Part shown: piece by piece, positions 1-9,129 of the stretch
How positions within the stretch are numbered: the first letter of the stretch is position 1
Layout of the letters: every line of letters starts with the position of its first letter
Assembly (NCBI RefSeq): GCF_018736065.1
Contig: NZ_CP076130.1
Location: 258,001 to 322,000, forward strand
Reading direction: 5' to 3'
Length of the DNA: 64,000 nucleotides
DNA from: Flammeovirga kamogawensis
GTDB lineage: Bacteria > Bacteroidota > Bacteroidia > Cytophagales > Flammeovirgaceae
Translations under genes and position numbers: made by a program
Notes under the pieces: generated by a model
What the model saw: only the letters and a program-made list of their open reading frames with translations
The model's database searches: none
Told to the model about the DNA's origin: nothing

Positions 1-158
1 CTTATAGAGTAGCTAACCCACACTACATAACTCACTATTTACATTTACTTCATTTTCAACCTTAATTGTTCATAATTTTCATCATTTATTAACATTTGAA
101 AGGATAAAATGAATAGGTATTGTAATCTAGCGTAGATGTAAAGTTCATATGCTCAAAA

Positions 159-166
159 TACCTTTG
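159..166 (+). promoter_or_regulatory. Putative -7 promoter element for the receptor/phosphatase pair
   Basis: TACCTTTG matches the Bacteroidota -7 consensus TAnnTTTG and lies 55 bases before the receptor ATG. No good TTTG stands 19-21 bases upstream, so this may be an alternative-sigma or activator-dependent promoter. The rest of bases 1-221 is AT-rich with no gene seen. Confidence 0.4.
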
Positions 167-221
167 TGATGTTCATTAGTATTATCAATCTATTAATCGT
201 ATTTCAAAAAAAACAACTCAA

Positions 222-3029
222 ATGAGCAAACAATTAATTACTTTCTTTTTACTGTTTTTTATAACACAAGTAGTTATGGGACAGTCAACAACATCGGTAT
301 CTGGTTACATTATTGATGAAGATAATTTATCATTAGCAGGTGCGTCGGTATATTTTAAAGGTTTAGAAAATAGAGGGACAATTTCTGCAACGGATGGTAA
401 GTTTTTAATGGTAAATATACCTGCTGGAGATTACCAATTACACATTTCTTACTTAGGTTTTGAAACTTTTGAGAAAAATGTGGAATTAATTGAAGGACAA
501 AATTTAGACCTTGGTAACATCATTTTAAAAGGTAATTTTATTTTAGGAGATGAGGTGGTGATCTTGGGTAGCTCGCAAAGAGGACAGGCAAAGTCTTTAT
601 CTCAACAAAAAAATAGCGGAAACATTATTAATGTCATTTCATCTGATCAAGTAGGTAAATTTCCTGATGCAAATATTGGTGATGCCATGAAACGTGTGCC
701 TGGTATTACAATGCAGTATGATATGGGGGAGGCACGTTTTGGTTTAATTAGAGGTACACCTGCTGAACTTTCTTCTGTAACTATTAATGGAGAGCGTGTG
801 CCTTCTGCTGAAGGAGAAACAAGAGCGGTACAACTAGATCTAATACCTGCAGATATGATTCAATCTATTGAGGTATCTAAGGCAGTTACTCCAGATATGG
901 ATGCCGATGCAATTGGTGGTTCTGCAAATTTAGTATTACGTTCAGCTCCTGTAGATACTCGTATATCGGGTACGTTAGGTGTTGGTTATAACGCGTTATC
1001 TGAATTACCTGTTTATAATGGAGGTATTGTAATTGGAGATCGATTATTTAATGATAAGTTAGGAATAGTTGTATCTGGATCATATCAAAACAACCAATTA
1101 GGGGCACATAACTACGAAGCTGAATGGAGTAAAAATGAAGATAAAGAAAACGAATTATACCCAGAAGCTTTTGAAATTAGAAAGTACGATGTGCAACGTA
1201 TTCGTCAGTCTGTTTCAGCAAATTTAGATTATAAACTAGGCGATAACTCAAAGATATTCTTTACATCAATGTATAATCACAGAGATGATAAAGAGAATAG
1301 GTTTAAATTAAAATATGATGATATTGAGTACGATACTGAAAGTGGTACATATACATCAAAATTAAAAAGAGAATCTAAGGGGGGAACAAATGGAAAGCCG
1401 AATGATTCAAGAAGATTGGAACGTCAGCAAGCCTATAACTTCACACTTGGGGGAGATCATCTGATTAAAAATCTGGTAAAATTAACATGGTCAGGAACAT
1501 TAGCAAAGGCTTCAGAAGAAAGACCAAATGAGCGTTATAGTGTTTGGGAGCAAAAAGGAGTAACGATCATGAATGATCCTACTAATACAAGAACTCCTAA
1601 CATTAATGCTTACGGGGCGGAGTACGATTATGCTAATTTTGAATTTAAAGAGTATACAGAGGAATTTCAATACACAGAAGAGATGGATAAAAATGCTCGT
1701 CTTGATTTAGAAATCCCATTAAATGAATCAAAAAATAAGAGTATTTTAAAAGTAGGTGGCCGTTACAGAGGAAAGGAAAAAATGCGTAATAACTCATTTA
1801 TAGAATATGATTATGCTGATGGTTTCGTGGGACCTCAAACTCTAGCAGAAACAGACCTTTCGAACGAAACGCCTAATAATTGGATGGCAGGTGACTATAA
1901 AGTAGGAAATTTCCAATCAAAAAATCAGTTAGGTGCTTATGATTTTACAAATACATCTCAGTTTGTAGGAGAAGACAAGCCCGATGAATATTTGGCTGGT
2001 AATTATAACGCTAATGAAAATATTACTGCAGGATATGCCATGATAAAACAATCGATTGGAACTAAATGGTTATTTATTGCAGGGGTTAGAGTAGAGAATA
2101 CTAGAGTTAACTACACAGGTAATAAAGTAGTACTTGATGAAAATGGAGATTATGATCCAACTACTTCAGGAATTACTAAAGGCGAAAATAATTACACAAA
2201 CATTCTACCAAGTTTACACGCACGTTACAACTTATCAGAAAATTCAATCTTACGTTTTGCTTACACAAACACATTGGCTCGACCTAGATATTATGACCTT
2301 GTACCTTATCAAGAAATAAATAGAGAAGACAATGAAATTGCAGTTGGTAACCCAGAATTAAAGGCAACAGTAGCTCAGAATTTTGATTTAATGTTTGAGC
2401 ATTATATGAAAAATCTTGGTTTAGTGTCAGGTGGTGTGTATTACAAAAGTATGAGTAATTTTATCTATGATTTTTACGAAAGAGATGTAGAAGTTAATGG
2501 CAATGTATATGATCTTTACAAACAAGCTAGAAATGGAGATAATGCTTATTTATATGGTGTAGAAATCGCTTTTCAACGTCAGTTAGATTTCTTACCAGGT
2601 GTATTAAAGAACCTAAGCTTTTATGGCAATTACACGTATAGTGTTTCTGAAATGAGTGGCTTTGATAGTGAAAATGGCGAAGGAAGATCGGAAGCAACAC
2701 CATTACCAGGAACTGTTCCGCATACGTTCAATACTTCATTATCTTATGGAACAGACAAGCTATCAGTTAGAGTATCGTTCCACTACACAAGCTCATATAT
2801 TGATGAGTTAGGAGACGAGGCTTTCTACGACCGTTATTACGATAATCAGATGTTCTTAGATGCAAATGCATCTTACTTTATAAACGATAAATTTAGTGTA
2901 TTTGCAGAGGCGAATAATTTATTAAATACACCATTAAGATATTATCAAGGAGCTTCTGATTTAACAATGCAAGCAGAATATTACGGACCAAGATACAACC
3001 TTGGTTTAAAATTCGACCTAATGAAATAA
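222..3029 (+). CDS. TonB-dependent outer-membrane receptor with carboxypeptidase-regulatory-like N-terminal domain
   Basis: Outer-membrane gated transporter that uses TonB/ExbBD energy to import a bound ligand. A signal peptide (about residues 1-20, ending MGQ) is followed by a carboxypeptidase-regulatory-like beta-sandwich (about 24-102), a plug domain (about 115-245, with the characteristic IEVSKAVTPDMDADAIGGSANL-like stretch) and a C-terminal beta-barrel to residue 935, ending in an aromatic/hydrophobic strand. It is of the type often called TonB-Xanth-Caul rather than SusC, and no SusD follows. The next gene, 24 bases downstream on the same strand, is an inositol-phosphate phosphatase, so the likely ligand is phytate, another organic phosphate or a product of that enzyme. 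The ligand is inference; the family assignment is firm. Confidence 0.9.
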   Translation: MSKQLITFFLLFFITQVVMGQSTTSVSGYIIDEDNLSLAGASVYFKGLENRGTISATDGKFLMVNIPAGDYQLHISYLGFETFEKNVELIEGQNLDLGNIILKGNFILGDEVVILGSSQRGQAKSLSQQKNSGNIINVISSDQVGKFPDANIGDAMKRVPGITMQYDMGEARFGLIRGTPAELSSVTINGERVPSAEGETRAVQLDLIPADMIQSIEVSKAVTPDMDADAIGGSANLVLRSAPVDTRISGTLGVGYNALSELPVYNGGIVIGDRLFNDKLGIVVSGSYQNNQLGAHNYEAEWSKNEDKENELYPEAFEIRKYDVQRIRQSVSANLDYKLGDNSKIFFTSMYNHRDDKENRFKLKYDDIEYDTESGTYTSKLKRESKGGTNGKPNDSRRLERQQAYNFTLGGDHLIKNLVKLTWSGTLAKASEERPNERYSVWEQKGVTIMNDPTNTRTPNINAYGAEYDYANFEFKEYTEEFQYTEEMDKNARLDLEIPLNESKNKSILKVGGRYRGKEKMRNNSFIEYDYADGFVGPQTLAETDLSNETPNNWMAGDYKVGNFQSKNQLGAYDFTNTSQFVGEDKPDEYLAGNYNANENITAGYAMIKQSIGTKWLFIAGVRVENTRVNYTGNKVVLDENGDYDPTTSGITKGENNYTNILPSLHARYNLSENSILRFAYTNTLARPRYYDLVPYQEINREDNEIAVGNPELKATVAQNFDLMFEHYMKNLGLVSGGVYYKSMSNFIYDFYERDVEVNGNVYDLYKQARNGDNAYLYGVEIAFQRQLDFLPGVLKNLSFYGNYTYSVSEMSGFDSENGEGRSEATPLPGTVPHTFNTSLSYGTDKLSVRVSFHYTSSYIDELGDEAFYDRYYDNQMFLDANASYFINDKFSVFAEANNLLNTPLRYYQGASDLTMQAEYYGPRYNLGLKFDLMK

Positions 3030-3053
3030 TTAAACCTAAAAATTATAATTTAT

Positions 3054-4433
3054 ATGAAACTATTCAGCACAACTTTCGCTCTTCTGTTTTTATTCATTTC
3101 TTGTTCTACTGTTCCACATGCTGAACAACAAGAAACTGTAGAAAATAATACAGAGGATTTATATCTAGGTACAAAGCAATCTTATAGAGCTCCTAAAGAA
3201 GTAGTCGCTTTGCCTAAAGGGTATGATGTGCAATTTGTAAGTATGTTAGCACGCCATGGTTCTCGTTACATGGGCGGCCCAGATGAAGATATTGCATTGG
3301 GTAACCTTTTTGAAGATGCAAAAATAAATAACGGATTAACTGAAGAAGGAATAAAGTTATTTGAAGAGATTAAGGCATTAAAATTACTTCAAGCAGGTAA
3401 TTATGGTTTACTAACGCCAAAAGGAGAAAAAGAGCATCTAGAATTAGGAAAAAGAATGTATGTCTTGTCTCCTAAATTCTTTGATGAAGCTACGTTGATG
3501 GTAGGCAATGCAACCTATAAACCACGTACACAAGCTTCCCGTTCTTTCTTTGAAATTGGCTTGAATAGAAATGAGAATATTCAATGGGAAAATCATGATT
3601 TTAAAAAAGGACAGGATCCATTATTACGTTATCATAAAATTACACCTTCATATTCAGCATATTTAGATTCAGCACTTTGGTTACCACAAGTTGAACGTGA
3701 ATTACAAAGTGCTTCTTACTTGCAATTAGTAGACAGAATTGTTCGTAAATATTTCTCAGCAGAATATTTAAAAGCATTTAAAGGAGAACATAAGGTGTTT
3801 TTAGATGGAGAAGGTGAAGAAGCAATTACAAAGTTGTCTGATATTCCATTATGCATTTACGCATGTTATAAAATATCTTTTGCCATTTCTACGGATATAA
3901 GACCACATTTTCAAAACATATTTTCTGAGAGTGAACTGTCTCAATTAGAATACATTGGAGACATAGAAGCCTTTTATGAAAAAGGTCCAGGGTTTAAAGA
4001 TAGATCGGCAAGCTATATCAATGCAATTGCTTTGTTATCAAAAATTACGCTTGAATTAGAAACAGAAATTAATGGAAAACAAAACAAACAAGGGTATCTA
4101 AATTTTGCACATGCAGAAACTACCTTACCTCTAGTTGTATTACTTGATATTAATAATGTTCAGGTACATCAGAATCAATTAAAAAAAGGTTCTTGGAAAA
4201 CATCTAAATGGGCAACTATGGCCAATAATATTCAGTGGTTTGTATTAGAGAAAGAAGGTGAAGTATTTATTCATGTTCGTTTTAATGAAAAGCCTGCTGA
4301 ACTTCCAATTTCATCTGTTGAAAAAGGAACTTATACTTGGGATGCATATAAAAATTATATTAATAAGCTAACCACGTCTGTGGATATGGATTACCATAAT
4401 CAAGAATATAAACAGATGTTACAAGCTTTATAA
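3054..4433 (+). CDS. Histidine acid phosphatase of the MINPP (multiple inositol polyphosphate phosphatase) type, lipoprotein
   Basis: Predicted phytase-like enzyme that removes phosphate from inositol phosphates through a phospho-histidine intermediate. The N-terminus has a lipoprotein signal peptide with lipobox Cys17 (LFLFISC). The nucleophile motif R67-H68-G69-S70-R71 is followed far downstream by H353-A-E355. HAE in place of the HD proton donor of classical phytases is the hallmark of the MINPP branch, known in animals and in gut Bacteroides. Length (459 aa) fits that family. It is lipid-anchored, probably on the outer membrane, and sits 24 bases after a TonB-dependent receptor gene, so the two probably form an operon for phosphate or inositol scavenging. 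Substrate is inferred from the motif; other phosphomonoesters are possible. Confidence 0.85.
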   Translation: MKLFSTTFALLFLFISCSTVPHAEQQETVENNTEDLYLGTKQSYRAPKEVVALPKGYDVQFVSMLARHGSRYMGGPDEDIALGNLFEDAKINNGLTEEGIKLFEEIKALKLLQAGNYGLLTPKGEKEHLELGKRMYVLSPKFFDEATLMVGNATYKPRTQASRSFFEIGLNRNENIQWENHDFKKGQDPLLRYHKITPSYSAYLDSALWLPQVERELQSASYLQLVDRIVRKYFSAEYLKAFKGEHKVFLDGEGEEAITKLSDIPLCIYACYKISFAISTDIRPHFQNIFSESELSQLEYIGDIEAFYEKGPGFKDRSASYINAIALLSKITLELETEINGKQNKQGYLNFAHAETTLPLVVLLDINNVQVHQNQLKKGSWKTSKWATMANNIQWFVLEKEGEVFIHVRFNEKPAELPISSVEKGTYTWDAYKNYINKLTTSVDMDYHNQEYKQMLQAL

Positions 4434-4507
4434 GCCATTAAATAGAGTAGAGTGCTTCCATAATCTACAGGATTATGGGACTTATGTTTAAGTAAAATTC
4501 TGTGTTA

Positions 4508-4540
4508 GGCCACCTTGTATTTTATGGGGTGGCCTTTTTT
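4508..4540 (+). terminator. Rho-independent terminator after the phosphatase
   Basis: Inverted repeat GGCCACC / GGTGGCC with a 13-base loop followed by TTTTTT. A second small perfect hairpin (CCATAATC / GATTATGG, 4458-4478) lies just before it. Confidence 0.85.
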
Positions 4541-4677
4541 AAATACAGAATGTTAATAACTATAACCAAAAATGCCCAAGTAAAAAAAAAGATTGTCTTT
4601 TAACTGAATATCTATTACTACGATAATGACTTAACAGGTTGATTATCATTGTTATGTTTTAATTTAAAAGAATACCT

Positions 4678-5904
4678 ATGGCACTTCATGATAAAACTTT
4701 AAATTATATAAATCAGACATTTTCTAGGTATAATAATGACAACTCCTCTGTGTATGATAATTTACCTAATAACTTCTACGATCTTAATGTAGATAATCAA
4801 CTAGTTTGGCTGTCAGATCATGATTATGGACATATTGTTCCTCAGTCATTATTTCCAGATAAAATTAGTGCCCCTGATAATTGGGTTTGGCAAGAACATA
4901 TAGATAATGTACAGAATGGTACAAATGTTTTAGATGCTGATAAGTTAGCAGAAATAGCAGAAGAAAATTATTCTTCTGTCGAATCTCTTTTAGCTACACA
5001 AGATATTACAGATACAATAGAAAATATTGATATTCCTCTTGGTTTAGATATCGCAGATATTAATTCTTCAATAGAATTTATCAACATCTCTGATGCTTCT
5101 GATGCAGTTGAAGGAGGTCTTGATATTACCGATTCATTAGAGATTGTTGATGGGTTAGATGTAGTAGATGTTTTTAATATTCTTGGAGTAACGTCCATAT
5201 TATCAATTGGTTTAAGGGTTTATAATGATACTTCTAATAGACACTTTACACAAAAAATTGGAAAAGCAACATTTCAATCAGTTACTGCTCCTGTTAGAAT
5301 GGTGTATAACTTAACGGATTATATATTTGATTTTTCGGGCAAAAGAAAAAGAGAACGAGAAGAACAAGAAAGAAAGGAAAGACAAGTTGTTTCTTTTAAT
5401 CATTCATTAGATGTATTAAACGAGGAAATAGCTTGTTCTAATGAGATTTTTAAGAAAAACCAAAGGATGAATAAAGCCAAGATGATCTTATTGAATTTGA
5501 AATTGCAGAGCTATCTAAAACTTTGTAAAAAGTATAATTCTAAAATAGATTTGAATGTAGTAAGGGCATTTGGTGTACTAATAAAACAGGTATCTATATT
5601 GTACAATAATGCAAACGATGAATTAGCTAAATTTAATAATGAAATTCAAAAGCTGAAAAACTTATTTTCAGTAGGGCCATATGAGTTTAAAAGCTACAGA
5701 GCAAAATGTGTGATGGATAAACTGACAATGCATACAGTGAAAATTGAAACATTGTCTAAAAAAGTTTATAAAGTAGATACAGATAGTGTTGATACTCAAA
5801 TAAAGTCAACATTATCCTATCAATTAGATAAAATATTTACGGAAACCCGAAAAGATTTACAAGAATTTAAATTAGTGAAGCAAGTAGATTACTTGTATGC
5901 TTAA
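4678..5904 (+). CDS. Hypothetical protein, acidic repeat region plus basic coiled coil
   Basis: I do not recognise this 408-aa protein. It has no signal peptide. Residues about 1-80 are rich in Asn, Asp and aromatic residues; about 110-170 hold an Asp/Ile/Val-rich stretch with degenerate repeats of the form GLDIxD (GLDIADI, GLDITDS, GLDVVDV); about 165-185 is moderately hydrophobic and could be a membrane-interacting helix. A very basic/acidic helix (KRKREREEQERKERQ, about 222-236) starts a mostly helical, lysine-rich second half likely to form coiled coil. It stands alone between a terminator and a lipoprotein gene on the same strand. Such an organisation could suit an effector, a cytoskeletal or a surface-associated protein, but the sequence gives no functional motif. 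Confidence 0.7.
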   Translation: MALHDKTLNYINQTFSRYNNDNSSVYDNLPNNFYDLNVDNQLVWLSDHDYGHIVPQSLFPDKISAPDNWVWQEHIDNVQNGTNVLDADKLAEIAEENYSSVESLLATQDITDTIENIDIPLGLDIADINSSIEFINISDASDAVEGGLDITDSLEIVDGLDVVDVFNILGVTSILSIGLRVYNDTSNRHFTQKIGKATFQSVTAPVRMVYNLTDYIFDFSGKRKREREEQERKERQVVSFNHSLDVLNEEIACSNEIFKKNQRMNKAKMILLNLKLQSYLKLCKKYNSKIDLNVVRAFGVLIKQVSILYNNANDELAKFNNEIQKLKNLFSVGPYEFKSYRAKCVMDKLTMHTVKIETLSKKVYKVDTDSVDTQIKSTLSYQLDKIFTETRKDLQEFKLVKQVDYLYA

Positions 5905-6079
5905 AGCGAAATTAATGAGTTAGTTAGTACGGATTAGATTTATTTTACTTGTTATATAAAGGTATCGTGTAAATTGTTATATGAAGGTTATTTTAAGTGC
6001 AAAACTTCTTAAATTCAGTTGTTGAATTTATAATATATGATTTTGTTAAACTTAAAAACTCTAATAACTATTTCTTGAT

Positions 6080-7477
6080 ATGAAAATTTTAAATCTCTTT
6101 GCTCTATTGTGTTTGCTGACAATTTTTTCTTGCTCAAAAGATGATGATGACCCATCTACAAATGTTGGAGACCCTACTACTGACATAGACTTAGAAGATC
6201 GATATTCATCGGTTGAAGTAACCTTATCAGAACAACCCAAAACACTTGAGAACTTACTTGGCAGTGATCTATATTCAAAGCCAACTTCTCCGTATGGAGT
6301 GAAAGCAATTGTAGACTTTCTATTAACCGATAACCCAGAAGAAATTGATGTATTTTGGCGATCTTCATCGGATGTGAAAAACCTAACACGTGTGAATATT
6401 ACCTCTGGCCAAATTGTGGCAACAATACCTTTACCTTCCGAAGTTCAAAGTGGTAGACATCTAGGCATTGCGTCTATTGGTTCTAATAAGTACTTGATGG
6501 GGTATTCTAAAGATAATGCTTCTGGAGATGAAAATTATGAAGCATGGTATACTGCTTTTGATAATAATGGAAGTGTAGATTTTAGTAAGCGTGTTTTTGG
6601 TGATACCGATAAAACAGTTACTTGGTCTAAAGGTGATGCTGGTGGTGCAGGAAATGGTATTATTGCTTATAATGCCACACAAAATGTAGCCTCAATCTTT
6701 TTAGCCCATCAGATGTTATGGGATAAAGGCCCAGATGATAGACACCAAGCAGGGTGGAAAGGTTTTATTGATATTGCTACTCAAGATACTATTAGTAATA
6801 ATGGAAAATTGGTAGGAAATTCTTGGTACTATTCTCATAATTTTGACCAAAGAACAATAGCACACACAGATAATAATTTCTATACACTTTCTCATGGAGA
6901 TACTTACGATAGAGCTTTAGCAATCACAAAGTGGTCGTCTTCAACTGGAAAAGAATTAGAAAGTCATTATCATGAAATTCAGTTTGGAAAGGATGGAAAT
7001 AACGAAACAAAAGCATCTACTGGAGATATTTGTGAATTACCAGACGGTAACTTAGCTGTAGTTTTTTCTACTGTAGATGAAAGAAATAGTAAAGATTTAC
7101 AGTTACAAATTATTAAAAAATCTGACTTAAAGAGTACGCAGCAACAATGGCTAACAGGTTACAGCTCTTCTGATGGCTTAGTAGGTTGGGGATCTAAAGT
7201 AGTTGCTTATGGAGACGATAAAATTCTTGTTGGTTATAACACATTTAAAGGTACAGAAGGTGCTGGATGGAATGATTATAACTTAAATTTGAGTGATTCA
7301 TACTCAACAATTGCTCTTACGGATTACGATGGAAACTTATTAGCAACACATGATTTTGATGATATGTTTATGTTCCCAACGCAATCTTTTAAAGCAACAA
7401 AAGATAATTCTAAAATTATTGCAGTATCTGCAGAAGATGGTTCAAAATTAAAGATTCATCTTATTAGCGTAGAATAA
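6080..7477 (+). CDS. Propeller-like surface lipoprotein of unknown function
   Basis: 465-aa lipoprotein with lipobox Cys18 (LLTIFSC) followed directly by SKDDDD, which resembles the Bacteroidota lipoprotein export signal that sends lipoproteins to the cell surface. The body contains repeated short blocks with Gly-Asp/Asn turns and strands of about 50 residues (for example around the DGNLAVVFSTVDE and DDKILVGYNTF segments), which suggests a beta-propeller resembling Bacteroidota PQQ/Kelch-like or DUF4374-type lipoproteins. No catalytic motif is visible. It is a single-gene unit: about 175 bases of gene-free DNA precede it and a strong hairpin terminator follows. Function is unknown; binding of a ligand at the surface is only a guess from the fold. 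Confidence 0.75.
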   Translation: MKILNLFALLCLLTIFSCSKDDDDPSTNVGDPTTDIDLEDRYSSVEVTLSEQPKTLENLLGSDLYSKPTSPYGVKAIVDFLLTDNPEEIDVFWRSSSDVKNLTRVNITSGQIVATIPLPSEVQSGRHLGIASIGSNKYLMGYSKDNASGDENYEAWYTAFDNNGSVDFSKRVFGDTDKTVTWSKGDAGGAGNGIIAYNATQNVASIFLAHQMLWDKGPDDRHQAGWKGFIDIATQDTISNNGKLVGNSWYYSHNFDQRTIAHTDNNFYTLSHGDTYDRALAITKWSSSTGKELESHYHEIQFGKDGNNETKASTGDICELPDGNLAVVFSTVDERNSKDLQLQIIKKSDLKSTQQQWLTGYSSSDGLVGWGSKVVAYGDDKILVGYNTFKGTEGAGWNDYNLNLSDSYSTIALTDYDGNLLATHDFDDMFMFPTQSFKATKDNSKIIAVSAEDGSKLKIHLISVE

Positions 7478-7503
7478 TAGCTTCATAAAATTATACTAAA
7501 ATA

Positions 7504-7550
7504 GGGTAAGTAGAAGGAATTGATTCGTTCTACTTGCCCTTATTTTTTTG
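7504..7550. terminator. Bidirectional terminator between convergent genes
   Basis: Stem GGGTAAGTAGAA / TTCTACTTGCCC (one G-U pair) with a 12-base loop, then a T-rich run. It overlaps the stop codon of the minus-strand araC-type gene. Confidence 0.8.
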
Positions 7551-8502
7551 AATGAGATTTCAAATACTCTCTAGGTGAACTTCCAAATTCTTTCTTGAAA
7601 CTTCTAGAAAAATGAGGTAAATCTGAAAAGCCAAGATGATAAGCAATTTCCTTAGGGCCCATTTCTTTGGATACTAATAAATCACGCCCCCTATACACTC
7701 TATGTTTTTGATAGTATTGATTTATACTACAACCAAAAATTATAGGAAAATTCACATCTAGATCGGCAGTGGTTATCCCATATAATTCTGATAATTCTTC
7801 GGAATTAAACTTTTGATCTATGTTTTCTATAATATGGTTTTGAACACTGATTATAATAGGCAACATTTCTTTTGGTAGTGCTGCCATTTGTTGTGATAAT
7901 AAAGGGTTATTCTGCCTTTCAATATATTCTAAAGCTATATAAAATAACGATTTTAATAAATGTTGCTGTGTATCATATTTAAAAGAACTTAAGTAATTAA
8001 AGGTTTGATGAATGGTACTTCTTGTCATGCTTAAGTCGTGGTGCTCATCAAAAAACTTGAAGTTTAAATTTTTAAAAAAAGATGAATATAAGGCAGGGCT
8101 TTTCTCTTTAATTATTTCTTTGGAACATAGAAAAGTGATGTGATGCGATTTTTGTTCTTCTTCATTAAAGTTGATATCAATATCAAAATCGGCATTCATT
8201 ACTAGAAAACCTTGACTATTATTAATCTTATATTCTTGTTCATCGGTTTTAAACAGAAGGCCTTTAGTAAAGAAAATGATGATAAAATCAACATTGTATT
8301 TTTCTGAAAACACAAGTGTCTCTTTTCCATTTTCTTTCATCTCATCAATATTAAATACAATACTGTTTAAACCATCAAATAGGTAATGAAAGTAGAGTTC
8401 TCCTTTTTCTAATAGGAGTAATGTGTCATCTTTTAATTTTCCTTTAAAGATTCTTTCTAATGTGGTTTTATGTTCTTCAAAAGAAGCGATTTCGTTTTTC
8501 AT
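7540..8502 (-). CDS. AraC-family transcriptional regulator
   Basis: 320-aa regulator with an N-terminal sensory half (no clear cupin signature) and a C-terminal double helix-turn-helix of the AraC/XylS type, about the last 95 residues, including the typical EIAYHLGFSDLPHFSRSFKKEFGSSPREY second HTH signature. I chose the ATG at 8502; an upstream in-frame ATG at 8526 would add eight residues, but the shorter form leaves more room for the divergent promoter. It is transcribed away from a membrane protein / sulfatase / lipoprotein cluster, and the intergenic region carries a direct-repeat site (8522-8549) that recurs before the small lipoprotein gene at 10983. I infer that this protein binds both sites and controls that cluster, perhaps in response to a sulfated or lipidic compound. 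Confidence 0.88.
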   Translation of the reverse strand: MKNEIASFEEHKTTLERIFKGKLKDDTLLLLEKGELYFHYLFDGLNSIVFNIDEMKENGKETLVFSEKYNVDFIIIFFTKGLLFKTDEQEYKINNSQGFLVMNADFDIDINFNEEEQKSHHITFLCSKEIIKEKSPALYSSFFKNLNFKFFDEHHDLSMTRSTIHQTFNYLSSFKYDTQQHLLKSLFYIALEYIERQNNPLLSQQMAALPKEMLPIIISVQNHIIENIDQKFNSEELSELYGITTADLDVNFPIIFGCSINQYYQKHRVYRGRDLLVSKEMGPKEIAYHLGFSDLPHFSRSFKKEFGSSPREYLKSHSKK

Positions 8503-8521
8503 ATCAGTAAAAAATAAAAGA

Positions 8522-8549
8522 TTCAACTATTGTCTTTTTTTGTTCAACT
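8522..8549 (+). promoter_or_regulatory. Putative AraC operator, copy 1 (TTCAACT direct repeats 21 bp apart)
   Basis: TTCAACT at 8522-8528 and again at 8543-8549, exactly two helical turns apart, separated by a T-rich spacer. The same arrangement, with the same distance to the promoter, occurs at 10889-10916. Direct repeats about 21 bp apart are the usual site form for AraC-family activators. Confidence 0.65.
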
Positions 8550-8568
8550 AAAGTTAGAGGTTATACAA

Positions 8569-8576
8569 TACCTTTG
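8569..8576 (+). promoter_or_regulatory. Putative -7 promoter element of the membrane-protein gene
   Basis: TACCTTTG matches TAnnTTTG. Its TTTG ends 27 bases after the downstream TTCAACT half-site. There is no TTTG at the expected -33 distance, consistent with activator dependence. Confidence 0.55.
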
Positions 8577-8633
8577 TAATTGTTCGGTAATCAGAAGGTT
8601 ACTTTATTAATTCAATCTAAAAAAAATAATATT

Positions 8634-9041
8634 ATGAATTCTAAATTTTGGAAAATATTCTTACGAGTTGCCGGTATAGTTACATTATTAGGGCCATTAC
8701 CATCTATGTTAGCTCCAATTAAAGGAACATTAATTACATTAAAAATAGACCTTACAGATTTACCTGCATTAGTACCAGTAGTTGGGCATTGGGGTATAAT
8801 GATAGTAGGTATTGGTATATTAATTTACCTGTCTGCTTCAAATATAGCATTGCGTAAAACAACATTAATTTATGCAATTTTAGAAAAAATATATATGGTT
8901 TCTGGTGGTGCTTGGTTAATGATGACAGCCCCAGAATTTGGTGTGAATTTTATTCCGGTTATGATAGCGGATACACTTCAAGTTATTGGCTTTTTAGTTT
9001 ATTTTATTCAACAATATAAGACATTAGGTAGGATTAGTTAA
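8634..9041 (+). CDS. Small four-helix integral membrane protein
   Basis: 135-aa polytopic membrane protein with about four hydrophobic segments (near residues 8-28, 48-68, 74-96 and 103-124 in this numbering) and short polar loops, resembling DoxX-like or other small Bacteroidota membrane proteins. No catalytic motif is seen. I chose the ATG at 8634, not the TTG at 8580, which lies inside the promoter just after its -7 element. It is the first gene reading away from the AraC-type regulator and is preceded by the putative operator at 8522-8549, so it is probably induced by that regulator. A strong hairpin follows it, so expression of the downstream sulfatase may need read-through or its own promoter. 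Function unknown. Confidence 0.75.
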   Translation: MNSKFWKIFLRVAGIVTLLGPLPSMLAPIKGTLITLKIDLTDLPALVPVVGHWGIMIVGIGILIYLSASNIALRKTTLIYAILEKIYMVSGGAWLMMTAPEFGVNFIPVMIADTLQVIGFLVYFIQQYKTLGRIS

Positions 9042-9055
9042 TATGTATTTTTCTT

Positions 9056-9086
9056 AAACATCTCAAGATTTTCTTGAGATGTTTTT
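9056..9086 (+). terminator. Hairpin terminator or attenuator before the sulfatase
   Basis: Perfect 13-bp stem AAACATCTCAAGA / TCTTGAGATGTTT with a three-base loop and following Ts. It lies 43 bases before the sulfatase ATG, so it would reduce read-through from the membrane-protein gene. Confidence 0.8.
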
Positions 9087-9129
9087 CACTAACCTTTTTA
9101 CAAAAACTATTTATAAACTTATAGAAATC

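Noticed and set aside
63-221. Possible gene before the receptor
   Set aside because: No open frame of useful length with a start and no protein similarity is seen.
4458-4478. Small perfect hairpin CCATAATC / GATTATGG
   Set aside because: It is not followed by a T-run and lies upstream of a stronger terminator, so it is mentioned only as part of that region.
8580-8633. TTG start extending the membrane protein by 18 residues
   Set aside because: The extension begins in the promoter just after the -7 element and adds polar residues; ATG 8634 is better.
9079-9129. Upstream start extending the sulfatase
   Set aside because: This region holds a terminator hairpin, and a start at 9130 gives a proper lipoprotein signal.
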